DNA from: an uncultured Clostridia bacterium
GTDB taxonomy: Bacteria; Bacillota; Clostridia; Oscillospirales; CAG-272
Direction of reading: 5' to 3'
Length of the DNA: 41,072 bases
NCBI GenBank assembly: GCA_947627815.1
Contig: CANQXN010000003.1
Span: 1-41,072, forward strand
In this document: piece after piece, positions 22,230 to 31,355 of the stretch
Position numbering within the stretch: the first letter of the stretch is position 1
Layout: each line of letters begins with the position of its first letter
The notes under the pieces: model-generated
What the model was told of the DNA's origin: nothing
Database searches by the model: none
The model's input: the letters and a program-made list of their open reading frames with translations, nothing else
Made by a program: the position numbers and the translations under genes

Positions 22230-24872
22230 TTATGCCGCCATGCCTTGCATTTCCCGCTCCTCTTTTTTCCTGTAGTCTTTTTTCTTGGGACGAATCAAAA
22301 CCCTGCGCAAAGTGTCAAGCGGAAGTATAACAAAAGAAAGAACAGCCAACGCTCCGAGAACTTTAATATCCAAAGGCGCCGTGCGGAACACAGTTCCGCC
22401 AAAATATACCATCAGCAATTGTACAACCGTTACTAAAATGGTTATGAAAATAAATGACTTGTTTTTTCCAAGTCCGGCAAGCAAATTGATCCTGTCGGTG
22501 CGCGCATTGAAGAAATTCATGACGCCAAGGAAAATAAACAAGGTAAAGAAGGCAGAATAGAACAGGATCGGCGATTTGTCAAACTGCAACGCCACCCGTA
22601 CTTGTCGGTTCAGCATAAATAAAAGGGATAAAAGAATAGTCATACTGCCGTTCCACAGAATCTTTCCCATCATTTCTCCGTTCAAAAGAGGCTCATCACG
22701 CCGTTTGGGCGGTTCTGTCATGGTATCCGGCGTAGCCGCCTCTCCGGCAAAAGCCAATCCGCCGAGTGTATCCATAATGATATTGACCCAAAGCATCTGA
22801 ATGATGGTAATCGGCGTTTCAAAGCCCAAAAAGGGACCGATCAGCGTAACGCCAACCGCACATAGATTCATAGTCAGTTGGAAAACAATAAACTTCCGTA
22901 TACTCTTGAAAATCGTGCGTCCGTACAACACCGCCTTAACAATGGCGGAAATATCATTATTCAGAATAACAATATCGCCGGCTTCTTTCGCAATATCCGT
23001 CCCGCTTCCCATAGCAAATCCAACATCGGCCAGCTTTAACGCCGGGGCATCGTTGACGCCGTCGCCGGTCATACCTACCACCATTTCGCGGCTCTGCGCG
23101 AGCCGCACTAACCTTGTTTTATCGCCCGGCAATGCCCTTGCTACTACGGCAAGATGCGGCAAAAGAGCCGCCGCTTCTTCATCTGTCATAGAAGACAGCT
23201 CACCGCCGGTTATCACTCTGTCACGCCCGGGTTGTAATATGCCGGCTTCAACTGCAATGGCGCGCGCGGTTTCTTTTCCGTCTCCTGTCACCATTACAAC
23301 TTGAATGCCCGCTTCCTGAAGGGCCTGCACCGAAGGCGCCGCGCTGGCGCGAATTTTATCCCGGATAGCGATCAACCCAACTAAAGTCAACGCCCCAAGC
23401 CCTGTAGCGGTTGGCATTTTATCCGCAAGCGCAACGGCAATCAAGCGAAAAGACTGCGAAGTCAGACGCCGCGCCTCTCGAAGGAGCTTATCGGAAGAGA
23501 AAATACTCACCTGCCCGTTTTTGTCTAAGGCGCGTGTCGTCTGCTTCATCAGCAGGTCGGGAGCGCCTTTGATCAAAACGCGCCCGTCAGGCAGGCGCGC
23601 GGCGGAATATTTATAACGGCTGTCAAAGGGAATTTTTTGTAATGCTGTGCCAATATCTCCTCCGAAATAGGAAGCAATCGCACGATCCGTCGCATTGGAA
23701 CCAATGGCTTTTTTCCCAATCATAGAACATTCTGTGTTATATTTGGCAGAATCCATAAAAACCGGCCAGCGCGCGTCCGTCATGAGTTTGCGTCGATCTG
23801 TCACCCATTCCCCTTCCGGCGTAACAATCCCTTCCACGCTTTGTATGCCGTCGGTTATTGTGCCGGTTTTATCACAAAAAAGAATATTCATACTGCCCGC
23901 CGTTTCAATCCCGACGAGCTTTTTAACCATGACCTGGTCTTTCAACATGGATTTCATATTAGAGGATAGCACGACGCAGATCATCATTGGCAGCCCTTCC
24001 GGAACCGCGACGACAACAATGGTGATTGCCAATGTCAAGGCTCGGATAAGAAGCGAGGCAATAGAACGAAAATCCGGGTACGCAGCCACAATTTCTGCCA
24101 ATTGAAAATGATTATTCCAAAGTACTTTGCCAAACAAATAAGAAAAAGCCACTACCGCAGCCAATACATAGCCGATGCGACTGATCACTTTTGCCAATGC
24201 GCCCAAGCGAAGCTTTAAAGGGCTTTCTCGCGTGTCGATCTGTAAATCGGCGGCAAGGCCGCCCAACAAGGTATGATCTCCTACATCAGTAACGCGAAAA
24301 ACGCAGCTCCCATGTGTGACAATACAGCCGCTGAATAGCCGGTTTTCGGACGAAGGATCCCTTGGAAGTTCACAAGTGTCGGGATGCTTCCGCGCCTCCT
24401 TGCTTTCTCCGTTCAGCGCGGATTGATCTACCGATACCGCGCCCTCTATGAGAATACCGTCCGCCGGTATCTTTTCACCACTACTAAGTAAAACAAGATC
24501 ACCGACAACCAAATCTTCCGGTGATATTTCGACGATCGTTCCCTCCCGTATGACATGAGAAAAATGCTTGTCACTTTTTTCCAATAGCCTTTCAAAAGCA
24601 TTTTCACTGCCATGTTCCGAAATCGTGGAGACCAGAGTAGAAATTACAATGGCGGCAACGATGCCCAAACATTCGGTAAGATTCATGTTTTTGAGAGTAA
24701 AAATAATATTGATCAAAAGCGCCATCATCAGGACCCGAATAATCGGATCCGAAAAATTCGAGAGCAATCGGCGCAGAAATGACATCTTTTTTCGCTTGGC
24801 CAATCGGTTAGCGCCGTATGTTTCTCTGGCCCTAAGTACCTCGTCCTCCCGCAAACCGGTATATTTTTTCAT
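22230..24872 (-). CDS. Calcium-type (P2) P-type cation ATPase
   Basis: An 880-residue ATP-driven cation pump of the membrane. The N-terminal cation ATPase part starts YTGLREDEVLRARETYGANRL. The actuator loop reads SALNGES (154-157), where most pumps have TGES. PEGLP (291-295) in the fourth membrane segment is the ion site, DKTGT (Asp334) takes the phosphate, and GDGVNDAPALKLADVGFAMG is the hinge. The family with AVPEGLPM is mostly Ca2+-exporting (PMCA-like); Ca2+ is likely but other divalent cations are possible. I use ATG 24872, with AAGGGAAG about 11 bases upstream; the open frame to 24992 is upstream DNA. The TATAAT at 24922-24927 has no good -35 partner. The HPr-like gene follows. Confidence 0.93.
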   Translation of the reverse strand: MKKYTGLREDEVLRARETYGANRLAKRKKMSFLRRLLSNFSDPIIRVLMMALLINIIFTLKNMNLTECLGIVAAIVISTLVSTISEHGSENAFERLLEKSDKHFSHVIREGTIVEISPEDLVVGDLVLLSSGEKIPADGILIEGAVSVDQSALNGESKEARKHPDTCELPRDPSSENRLFSGCIVTHGSCVFRVTDVGDHTLLGGLAADLQIDTRESPLKLRLGALAKVISRIGYVLAAVVAFSYLFGKVLWNNHFQLAEIVAAYPDFRSIASLLIRALTLAITIVVVAVPEGLPMMICVVLSSNMKSMLKDQVMVKKLVGIETAGSMNILFCDKTGTITDGIQSVEGIVTPEGEWVTDRRKLMTDARWPVFMDSAKYNTECSMIGKKAIGSNATDRAIASYFGGDIGTALQKIPFDSRYKYSAARLPDGRVLIKGAPDLLMKQTTRALDKNGQVSIFSSDKLLREARRLTSQSFRLIAVALADKMPTATGLGALTLVGLIAIRDKIRASAAPSVQALQEAGIQVVMVTGDGKETARAIAVEAGILQPGRDRVITGGELSSMTDEEAAALLPHLAVVARALPGDKTRLVRLAQSREMVVGMTGDGVNDAPALKLADVGFAMGSGTDIAKEAGDIVILNNDISAIVKAVLYGRTIFKSIRKFIVFQLTMNLCAVGVTLIGPFLGFETPITIIQMLWVNIIMDTLGGLAFAGEAATPDTMTEPPKRRDEPLLNGEMMGKILWNGSMTILLSLLFMLNRQVRVALQFDKSPILFYSAFFTLFIFLGVMNFFNARTDRINLLAGLGKNKSFIFITILVTVVQLLMVYFGGTVFRTAPLDIKVLGALAVLSFVILPLDTLRRVLIRPKKKDYRKKEEREMQGMAA

Positions 24873-25090
24873 AATGTTCTTGCTTCCCTTTCTGTGAAAC
24901 TGACATCGACCGTACAAAAACATTATATTGAAAAAAGAGAAACGATATACCCGCCGCAAGAGAGAACTGAAAGAACAGACCATGATCCCCAAGTCAAATA
25001 AAAATGCCTCTTGTCTTTATTTTAATCTGTCTTCCACATGAGTAAACCGTGCCAATGAACATCATCTTTCCGCTAAATGCCCTCGATACA

Positions 25091-25132
25091 AAAACACCTC
25101 AGTATAGCACCCTTGGCATACTGAGGCGTTTT
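25091..25132. terminator. Terminator between araC-type gene and P-type ATPase
   Basis: CCTCAGTAT (25097-25105) and ATACTGAGG (25118-25126) form a 9-bp stem around 12 bases, flanked by AAAA and TTTT. On the minus strand it ends the carbohydrate locus. I see nothing else firm in the 24873-25150 gap. Confidence 0.85.
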
Positions 25133-25150
25133 ATCAAATTTCTTATTGTA

Positions 25151-26128
25151 TCACGAGGAACCGAACCGCACATTGCGCGGTGTTACCCCATACCGTTTTC
25201 GAAACTGGCGATAAAAATAGCTGGCGTTTTCATATCCCACAGCGGCGGCAATATCGGAAACCGAAAGGTCTGTTGTCTTTAAGAGAAATTCGGCCACACG
25301 AAACCTTTGCTCTACCACCAGATCTTTAAAATTATCTCCCATATTCATGGCGATCCATTTACAAAGATAGGTATGCGACATGCCCAGTTGGTCGGCCAGA
25401 ACGGTCAAGGAAGCATCCCGATAACTTGTGCGGATATAATTATCGATGGTGTTTTTCAGTCGTTCATAATAATCATCCGTTTGAAATTGACTCACAAGAA
25501 TATGATCGATCGAAACAAAATAGGTCAACATCAGCGACATCGTTTTCTGGAGAACATGAGAATCTGTGCATTGGTTATGAATAATGGAGTACAACAGCGC
25601 TTCCATCAGATTTTCGATCTGAAGGATACCGTCAATTTGAAACTGAAGAAGCACCGGTTTTCCGTTGTTTCGCAGATTTTCAATCAAAAAGTCGGTAAAA
25701 ATATTTGACTCCCGGATCTCGCAGACGACAGACTCGAAGAAAGCGGACGAAATGATAAAGTTCACGCCAATATCTTCGACGCCGGCGCATTTTACCGCAT
25801 GAGCCACATGACGGTTCATCAGGAGAATCCCGCCTTTGGGCAGGATAATCTCCTGCCCGTCTACAATATGCGTGATCTGCCCGCGGCATACATACATCAT
25901 TTCGACATAGTCGTGCTTATGAAGGGAAAAATCAATAAATCTCGCGTGTGTACGAATCTCAATTTGCTTTCTTTCCTTGTTTTCCTCTGTCGGAAACAAA
26001 CGGCGATCGGTAACGGTTTGTGTTCCCTTTCCGAAATACAGCGAATTTTCGACATCGCGCTTTCCGCTTAGATACTGCTTTTCTTCATCCGTAATAACCG
26101 AAAGACGATCTATGATCGATTGCTGCAT
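25151..26128 (-). CDS. AraC family transcriptional regulator with cupin domain
   Basis: A 325-residue DNA-binding regulator. An N-terminal cupin-like sensing domain (about 55-130; LHKHDYVEMMYVCRGQITHIVDG, LMNRHVAHAV) precedes a linker and a C-terminal pair of helix-turn-helix motifs (about 225-325; LADQLGMSHTYLCKWI and VSDIAAAVGYENASYFYRQF, ending in GVTPRNVR). Members usually bind a sugar or related ligand and switch on adjacent carbohydrate genes. It follows the rhamnosidase by 58 bases on the same strand and ends at a strong terminator, so it is the last gene of that locus and probably its regulator. The ligand is inferred to come from rhamnose-containing glycan. Confidence 0.93.
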   Translation of the reverse strand: MQQSIIDRLSVITDEEKQYLSGKRDVENSLYFGKGTQTVTDRRLFPTEENKERKQIEIRTHARFIDFSLHKHDYVEMMYVCRGQITHIVDGQEIILPKGGILLMNRHVAHAVKCAGVEDIGVNFIISSAFFESVVCEIRESNIFTDFLIENLRNNGKPVLLQFQIDGILQIENLMEALLYSIIHNQCTDSHVLQKTMSLMLTYFVSIDHILVSQFQTDDYYERLKNTIDNYIRTSYRDASLTVLADQLGMSHTYLCKWIAMNMGDNFKDLVVEQRFRVAEFLLKTTDLSVSDIAAAVGYENASYFYRQFRKRYGVTPRNVRFGSS

Positions 26129-26186
26129 ATGTTCCTCCTCATTCTCATGAGGTTATTTCTTTACAAAAGGAATGACAACTTGTTGT

Positions 26187-29100
26187 TTACCGTATCACAA
26201 TGGTATAACTGCCGGAACCCAGGGTAAGAGCCTCACCATTTTCAAGCAAAGTGCCATTCAGTGAATAGGTGGTTCCGACCGGCAGAATAACTGTGGCGGT
26301 GGAACCAAACGGAACTTTTACCGTCATGGTGACAGTACCGTCCGCTTCCTTGACCCAAGAACTCTCTACCTCACCGCGAACCGTCTGCACCTTACAAGTT
26401 ACATATGTCAGATCATTCGGCAAATAGGGCTGCACCGTGAAAGTCTCATAGCCGTTATCCATATTTTTTATCCCTGCCAAATGAGAATAAAACCATTCTT
26501 CATAGGTGCCGAGGAAGTAATGATCCAGCGAACGCGATGTCGCTTCCCACATTTCCCAAAGAGAGGTACTTCCCTTTTCGATCATAAAACCCCATGAAGG
26601 ATAAGTGGTCTGTGTCGCGATGGTGTAAGCCAAATCCGTATAACCCAGATCGGTCAGAAGGGGCAGAATGAATTTTGTTCCGACGCAGCCGGTGTCTAAA
26701 TGGTCATTCTTGGCATGAATATCTTTGATCAGGTTATCAATGACTGTCTGGCGGTTCTCCTCCGGCACAAGACCGACCGCGAGCGGCAACAGATTGGAGG
26801 ACTGACGATATCGCGTTCTCGTACCGATCTGTGACCAGGTCGTTGTTTCATAATAGCCTTCCTTGACATTATAAAATTTGGTATTGAACGCTTCATAAAT
26901 ATTTTCCATGGAATCCTGATAGGATGTGGCATCCGCGTCATACCCAAGCATGGTGGCAATCTCGCTCATATCTTTCAGCATCTGATATACCAGCGCCGTA
27001 CCCACAATGCCGGAACCCTCGGAAGGATTTTCATTATATTGCGCATTGGGATTGGTTCCCATCGGCGATACCCAGTCGCCCAATTGTCCGTCGGGACATA
27101 CCCAACGGTTCTGGCGAAGATTGGCCACAACCTTTGCGGCATACTTTTTCATGGTAGCATACTGTTCTTTCAGATACTGCAACGAGCCGTATACTTTGTA
27201 TGTGTCATATACGCCAAAGACATACACGGTGTTCCACACATAATTCTCACCGATATTCCAACCGGCTGTCGGCACCATGGGCGGCACCAATCCATACTGT
27301 TCAAAGCAGCTTTCCATAATTTCGATAAAGTTTTCCGTTACCGTACTCATATCAAAATTATAGTTCATGGAGGTAAGGGCTACATTAAAGTCTCCCAGCC
27401 AACCATTTTTTTCCCAAACCGGACAATCGGTAGGCTTGCCCTGTAAATTGTTGAGAATGGTTCTTACCATCATCTGATGCATTTGATTGAGCAAATCATT
27501 GGAACACTCAAAAGTTCCCGTCGTTTTCACATCGTTGCGAGTGCGATAGATTACAATATCATCGACAGTCAATTCGCCCGGGTAATTCCAGATCTGAATA
27601 TATTGAAACCCTTTATAGCTGAATTTTGGCTCAAAGGTCTCGATCGCTTCTCCTTTGGCGGTATAACGGTCAGTCATAATATAGAACTCCGGCCACCAGT
27701 TATTGCTGACACCATCTTTACCGCCTAGGCGCTGAACGCTGCCGTTACTATTGAGTTTTTCACTATATGTCAAAACGATCTGATCTCCGGCACTCGCGCC
27801 CCGAACAGTCAGTTTGACCCATCCGGCCACCATTTCCGGACAGTATACCACATAAGAGCCGTCTGAAAGTTTTTTGATCTGTTTTGGACTGAAAGCTTCT
27901 GTACGACGCACCGGATCTTCCAATTGACATTCCAATTTTCCGGTCGGTTTTTTGGCGTTTACCGCCTGGCTCCAACTACTGTCATCATAACCGGGCATAT
28001 CCCAACCCGTTTTTTCTTTTCTGGCATCGTAATACTCACCGTAGTAGATGCTGTTGAATGTCGTAGGGCCATCCGATGTAACCTTCCAACTGGTATCCGA
28101 CACGATAGATTCGCTGCTTCCATCGGCATATCTGACAACCATCCAGAACAAAAGTTTCGGCGAGTCTTTCCATGTGGCACTGCCCCAATTCCACACACCG
28201 CCTTCTTCATTGTAAAAACCGTTGCCAAGTTCCACCGCCAAAGCGTTGGTTGCTCCCGCGTTCAAAAGAGAGGTGACATCCAGCGTGCGATAGAGAACGG
28301 TTTTGTTATATTGCGTATTGCAGGGATCCAAAAAGCAGTCATCCGCCAACTTCCCGTTGATACGCAAAACCGAATAGCCGATACCGCTCATATACACGGT
28401 AGCTTCTATTACATCTTTTTTGGCCTCAAATTCCTTGCGCAGTAAAATCGCCGCACGATCGCCCTCATTGGAAATCACACATTGGCGATCCCACGGGGAG
28501 CTTCCGTAAGACACATATTGATCGGGGCTTCTCCATGTAGAATCATCATAAGTCGGCAGATTCCAGTCCGCAGGAATCGATTGAATGGCTTTCCAATCGG
28601 TGCGATTGGTCGTTCTCGTTTCGCTGGTGCCGTCCGTATAATTAAGATAGAGCTTGCCAACCAGACCGGCATACCCCACCGAAGAATTGGTCACCTTTAA
28701 GGCAATCAAATTGCTTCCGGCCGTCAAAGCCGGTGTAATATCCGCTACATTTCCGGTTTTCCAGATATCGGTTTGGTTAGGGATATCCAATACGGTCGTT
28801 CCATTGACATATAAGGTGGCATAATCGTCTGCTGTAAAGACAAAATGAGCGGAAGCAATCGTTTTTCCCGCCCGAGGCTCAAACGCATAACGGAAACAAA
28901 CGGTTTCCGCCGCCAATCCGCCGTTGGCAGAGGCGCCATTATTCCGGCCGGAATACCAGATCCACTGAGCGCCGTTCAAATCATAAGCCGTATCGGAAGC
29001 CGGCGCACCGATCCATTGTCCTTGCCAGGTGTCCCCGGCAAAAATGCCTGTGCGAAATTCGATCGGTTCGCTTTTCACAGTATTGCCATAAGCGTCCCAA

Positions 29101-29558
29101 ATCTCGACGGTGCAATAATAGGTAGAAGTGGATTGCAATGCTTGGCCGCCATAGGCGACGGAAGACGAGTCGGAAGATTCCACTTTGCCGCTATCCCAAA
29201 GAATATTTTCTTGTGTTGCCGCGCCGTTTTTATCAGAGGAAACAAGAATGCGATACGCGGTCTGTTTATTGTTATCCAGCGTGCTGTCAACAGTCCAACC
29301 AAAAGCCGGAGCGCTATCAATGCCCAGCGGTACTGTTGTCATATTGATTCTGACTGTTGGAATCGCAAGTATTTCGTCCATAGAACCTCCTGTTGAATCT
29401 GGCGTAGAGTTACTGCCCGGCACAGTAGAACCGGCATCGGCGCTGCTGCCCGGCGCTGTGGAAATATCCTGACCGCAAGCAGTGAGCAAAAGCCCCAACA
29501 GCACCAAAAGCGCCCATATCAAAGTCCAACGCTTTCCTGTCATCTGTCGTTTTTTCAT
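26187..29558 (-). CDS. Alpha-L-rhamnosidase lipoprotein (GH78)
   Basis: A 1123-residue surface enzyme that cleaves terminal alpha-L-rhamnose from glycans by inversion. The signal peptide ends in the lipobox LLTAC (Cys28), so it is tethered to the membrane. A Ser/Gly/Pro linker (GSSADAGSTVPGSNSTP) follows, then beta-sandwich domains (TAYRILVSSDKNG; FVFTADDYATLYVNGTTVLD) and the (alpha/alpha)6 barrel. The acidic sites of GH78 are visible in DCPVWEKNGWLGD, matching Asp567, Glu572 and Asp579 of Bacillus RhaB by spacing. The later glutamate is in STSLWEMWE. The end (VQTVRGEVESSW) is the C-terminal beta domain. ATG 29558 has AAAGGAG five bases upstream; the longer frame to 29618 lacks an SD and a signal. 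Confidence 0.93.
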   Translation of the reverse strand: MKKRQMTGKRWTLIWALLVLLGLLLTACGQDISTAPGSSADAGSTVPGSNSTPDSTGGSMDEILAIPTVRINMTTVPLGIDSAPAFGWTVDSTLDNNKQTAYRILVSSDKNGAATQENILWDSGKVESSDSSSVAYGGQALQSTSTYYCTVEIWDAYGNTVKSEPIEFRTGIFAGDTWQGQWIGAPASDTAYDLNGAQWIWYSGRNNGASANGGLAAETVCFRYAFEPRAGKTIASAHFVFTADDYATLYVNGTTVLDIPNQTDIWKTGNVADITPALTAGSNLIALKVTNSSVGYAGLVGKLYLNYTDGTSETRTTNRTDWKAIQSIPADWNLPTYDDSTWRSPDQYVSYGSSPWDRQCVISNEGDRAAILLRKEFEAKKDVIEATVYMSGIGYSVLRINGKLADDCFLDPCNTQYNKTVLYRTLDVTSLLNAGATNALAVELGNGFYNEEGGVWNWGSATWKDSPKLLFWMVVRYADGSSESIVSDTSWKVTSDGPTTFNSIYYGEYYDARKEKTGWDMPGYDDSSWSQAVNAKKPTGKLECQLEDPVRRTEAFSPKQIKKLSDGSYVVYCPEMVAGWVKLTVRGASAGDQIVLTYSEKLNSNGSVQRLGGKDGVSNNWWPEFYIMTDRYTAKGEAIETFEPKFSYKGFQYIQIWNYPGELTVDDIVIYRTRNDVKTTGTFECSNDLLNQMHQMMVRTILNNLQGKPTDCPVWEKNGWLGDFNVALTSMNYNFDMSTVTENFIEIMESCFEQYGLVPPMVPTAGWNIGENYVWNTVYVFGVYDTYKVYGSLQYLKEQYATMKKYAAKVVANLRQNRWVCPDGQLGDWVSPMGTNPNAQYNENPSEGSGIVGTALVYQMLKDMSEIATMLGYDADATSYQDSMENIYEAFNTKFYNVKEGYYETTTWSQIGTRTRYRQSSNLLPLAVGLVPEENRQTVIDNLIKDIHAKNDHLDTGCVGTKFILPLLTDLGYTDLAYTIATQTTYPSWGFMIEKGSTSLWEMWEATSRSLDHYFLGTYEEWFYSHLAGIKNMDNGYETFTVQPYLPNDLTYVTCKVQTVRGEVESSWVKEADGTVTMTVKVPFGSTATVILPVGTTYSLNGTLLENGEALTLGSGSYTIVIR

Positions 29559-29570
29559 AAAAGCTCCTTT

Positions 29571-29592
29571 CTTTGAGAAGAATCTCTCAAAG
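29571..29592. promoter_or_regulatory. 8-bp inverted repeat before the rhamnosidase SD
   Basis: CTTTGAGA (29571-29578) and TCTCAAAG (29585-29592) are perfect arms with a six-base spacer, immediately upstream of the AAAGGAG SD. It may be a stabilising or regulatory mRNA hairpin, or an operator for the AraC-type protein. Confidence 0.45.
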
Positions 29593-29652
29593 TCAAAATG
29601 TGACCGGCGCCAGCACACTATCGCACTGTGCCGTAGGCATATATTCTATTTT

Positions 29653-29661
29653 ATTATACCA
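29653..29661 (-). promoter_or_regulatory. Extended -10 promoter of the rhamnosidase gene
   Basis: On the minus strand TGGTATAAT at 29653-29661 is an extended -10 element. No good -35 box lies 17 bases upstream, which fits an activator-dependent promoter. Confidence 0.55.
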
Positions 29662-29765
29662 TAAACAAGATGACAATTTAAGTTTTATTTTTGTCAGAAA
29701 ACATGTCTTTTCTTGCCATAATGTAAAAAATATACAAAAAGCATTATGTATTTTTGTTCGTAAAG

Positions 29766-29797
29766 ACAAAAGACCGCCTGCGTACTTGCGGTCTTCT
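29766..29797 (-). terminator. Terminator after the SGNH lipoprotein gene
   Basis: AGACCGC (29771-29777) and GCGGTCT (29788-29794) form a 7-bp stem with 10 loop bases, and TTTT follows on the minus strand. The rhamnosidase gene therefore needs its own promoter. Confidence 0.75.
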
Positions 29798-29838
29798 GCC
29801 AAGGTCAAACTCGTTTTTTAGCACATCTTTGCCAAAAA

Positions 29839-31092
29839 TCATTGAACCTCTATCACTGACTTTTGCTGTATGGCGTCAATCATGGTCTGCAAAGAAGCCG
29901 CAAAAGCATTTGCCATTTCCATATGTCCCTGATTGTTTGGATGAAGTGTATCGGGATAAAGGTCTTTCATGCCGGATGTTACACTGCGCATATCAAACAA
30001 ATCAACGGTATATTCTTTCTCCTGCAATGTCGGCACAAGTTTTTTTACCAAGGAAACCACCCACATACTGGCAAAACCGTCGGCGCCAAAATATGTGGGG
30101 CATGTGCAAAGAACAAATCGCAGATCTTCATTTTTATCGTACATGGCTTTCACGAGCGCTTCACAGCTTTGATTAAAGCTTGCGTCATCCGCAGCGCTCC
30201 AACTTCTGTCCCGGTTGGAGTCATTGGTTCCCAACATGATTGTGATAATATCCAGATGAGCGGCATTATTCAAACAGGCTCTGTACTCTTCTGTCTTATT
30301 ATAGGCATCGGCAAGATCATTTCTCATGGTTTTTCCGCTGTTGCCATAATTGAACACAAGCGCGTCTTTCCAAAGATAGCGCGCTAATTGTGCAGGATAA
30401 GCAAAATACTTACTGTCAGTAGAGCCAACGCCCGCCGTAATGGAATCGCCGATACAGCCGATCCGAATCATATGGTGCTGTCCCTGATAGCAATACCCTT
30501 CTTTCATACGGAACACGGTAGAAAAATCAGAAAGCTCTTCGCCGATCAATTTTTCAAGGGCATCCAGCGAGTGCCATGTGGTACCGTATACATCGCCGCA
30601 AACAATCAATTTTCCATCCTGTACCACCAACTGATAACTGTCCTCGGCGAAAGTCATTGCCTGCGTTTGCGCGCGGTTCGTCATCCCAACTAAAATTTCT
30701 TTTTCAGTCTCGGCTGTGCTTTTGTCCTCTTTGACTTCAAGCCGAACGCCGATATAGTTATAAATCAAATCGGCAAGACGATTGGCTGTCTCTTCATTGA
30801 AATTATAGACCGGAAAATAAGGACGGAATTGCGCAATACGGGCGCGATTATAAAACTCGCTCTGGGCATAAATGATGGTATACTGGGCAATGTCATTTTC
30901 ACCGATCTGCCAGGAAGTCAACTTTTCCGGCGGCTCCTTCGGCGGCAAATCTTCGGATGATTCTTCCGATTGCGAATCTTCAAGCGTTCCCTCCGGCGGC
31001 GTCACTGTAGTTTCTGTTTCTCCACAGGCGGCAAGGCAAAGAGCCAGGGTCAAGAGAGCAAGTATAAGAATAAAAAAGCGGCTTTTTTTCAT
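29839..31092 (-). CDS. SGNH/GDSL-hydrolase lipoprotein
   Basis: A 417-residue exported lipoprotein: the signal ends LAAC (Cys23), followed by an acidic Ser/Glu/Pro linker. A first domain (about 60-195; EETANRLADLIYNYIGVRL, EKEILVGMTN) resembles the alpha/beta domain found at the N-terminus of some glycoside hydrolases. The SGNH esterase domain follows: GDSI (215-218, Ser217), glycine in GNSGKT, Asn290 in LGTND, and Asp381/His384 in DTLHPN. All catalytic blocks are present. It probably removes acyl groups, such as acetyl, from a glycan. The SD AGGAG lies about nine bases before the ATG. It precedes the rhamnosidase gene, suggesting joint degradation of an acetylated rhamnose glycan (inference). 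Confidence 0.88.
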   Translation of the reverse strand: MKKSRFFILILALLTLALCLAACGETETTVTPPEGTLEDSQSEESSEDLPPKEPPEKLTSWQIGENDIAQYTIIYAQSEFYNRARIAQFRPYFPVYNFNEETANRLADLIYNYIGVRLEVKEDKSTAETEKEILVGMTNRAQTQAMTFAEDSYQLVVQDGKLIVCGDVYGTTWHSLDALEKLIGEELSDFSTVFRMKEGYCYQGQHHMIRIGCIGDSITAGVGSTDSKYFAYPAQLARYLWKDALVFNYGNSGKTMRNDLADAYNKTEEYRACLNNAAHLDIITIMLGTNDSNRDRSWSAADDASFNQSCEALVKAMYDKNEDLRFVLCTCPTYFGADGFASMWVVSLVKKLVPTLQEKEYTVDLFDMRSVTSGMKDLYPDTLHPNNQGHMEMANAFAASLQTMIDAIQQKSVIEVQ

Positions 31093-31184
31093 TGTTCAAA
31101 TCTCCTGAAATATATGATCTTTTTTACTATTGGTCTTACCCGTCTTTTTTCTTGTTCATTGTTCAGCGGAACTCCAATGATTGG

Positions 31185-31213
31185 TATCTATGATATTTAA
31201 GGCATTCTTGCAA
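31185..31213 (-). promoter_or_regulatory. Possible promoter of the SGNH lipoprotein gene
   Basis: On the minus strand TTGCAA (31208-31213) and TAGATA (31185-31190) are 17 bases apart, about 95 bases before the ATG. The boxes are only fair. Confidence 0.4.
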
Positions 31214-31263
31214 AACAAGGAAGCCTTTCCAATGCCGGATCGCGTCAAGGTATCAACGGTGTT

Positions 31264-31284
31264 CCGCCGATGCCGCCGATGCCG
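31264..31284. repeat. Two tandem copies of a 9-base unit
   Basis: CCGCCGATG occurs twice in a row (31264-31281), followed by CCG. It lies in the gap between rpiB and the SGNH gene and is not within a supported gene. Confidence 0.5.
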
Positions 31285-31355
31285 AAAACGGCAGCAAAAG
31301 CATGTTATTGTTTTTTCTGCGAATCGGCGCGCGGTTCTTGAAAAATGCGAAGCTG

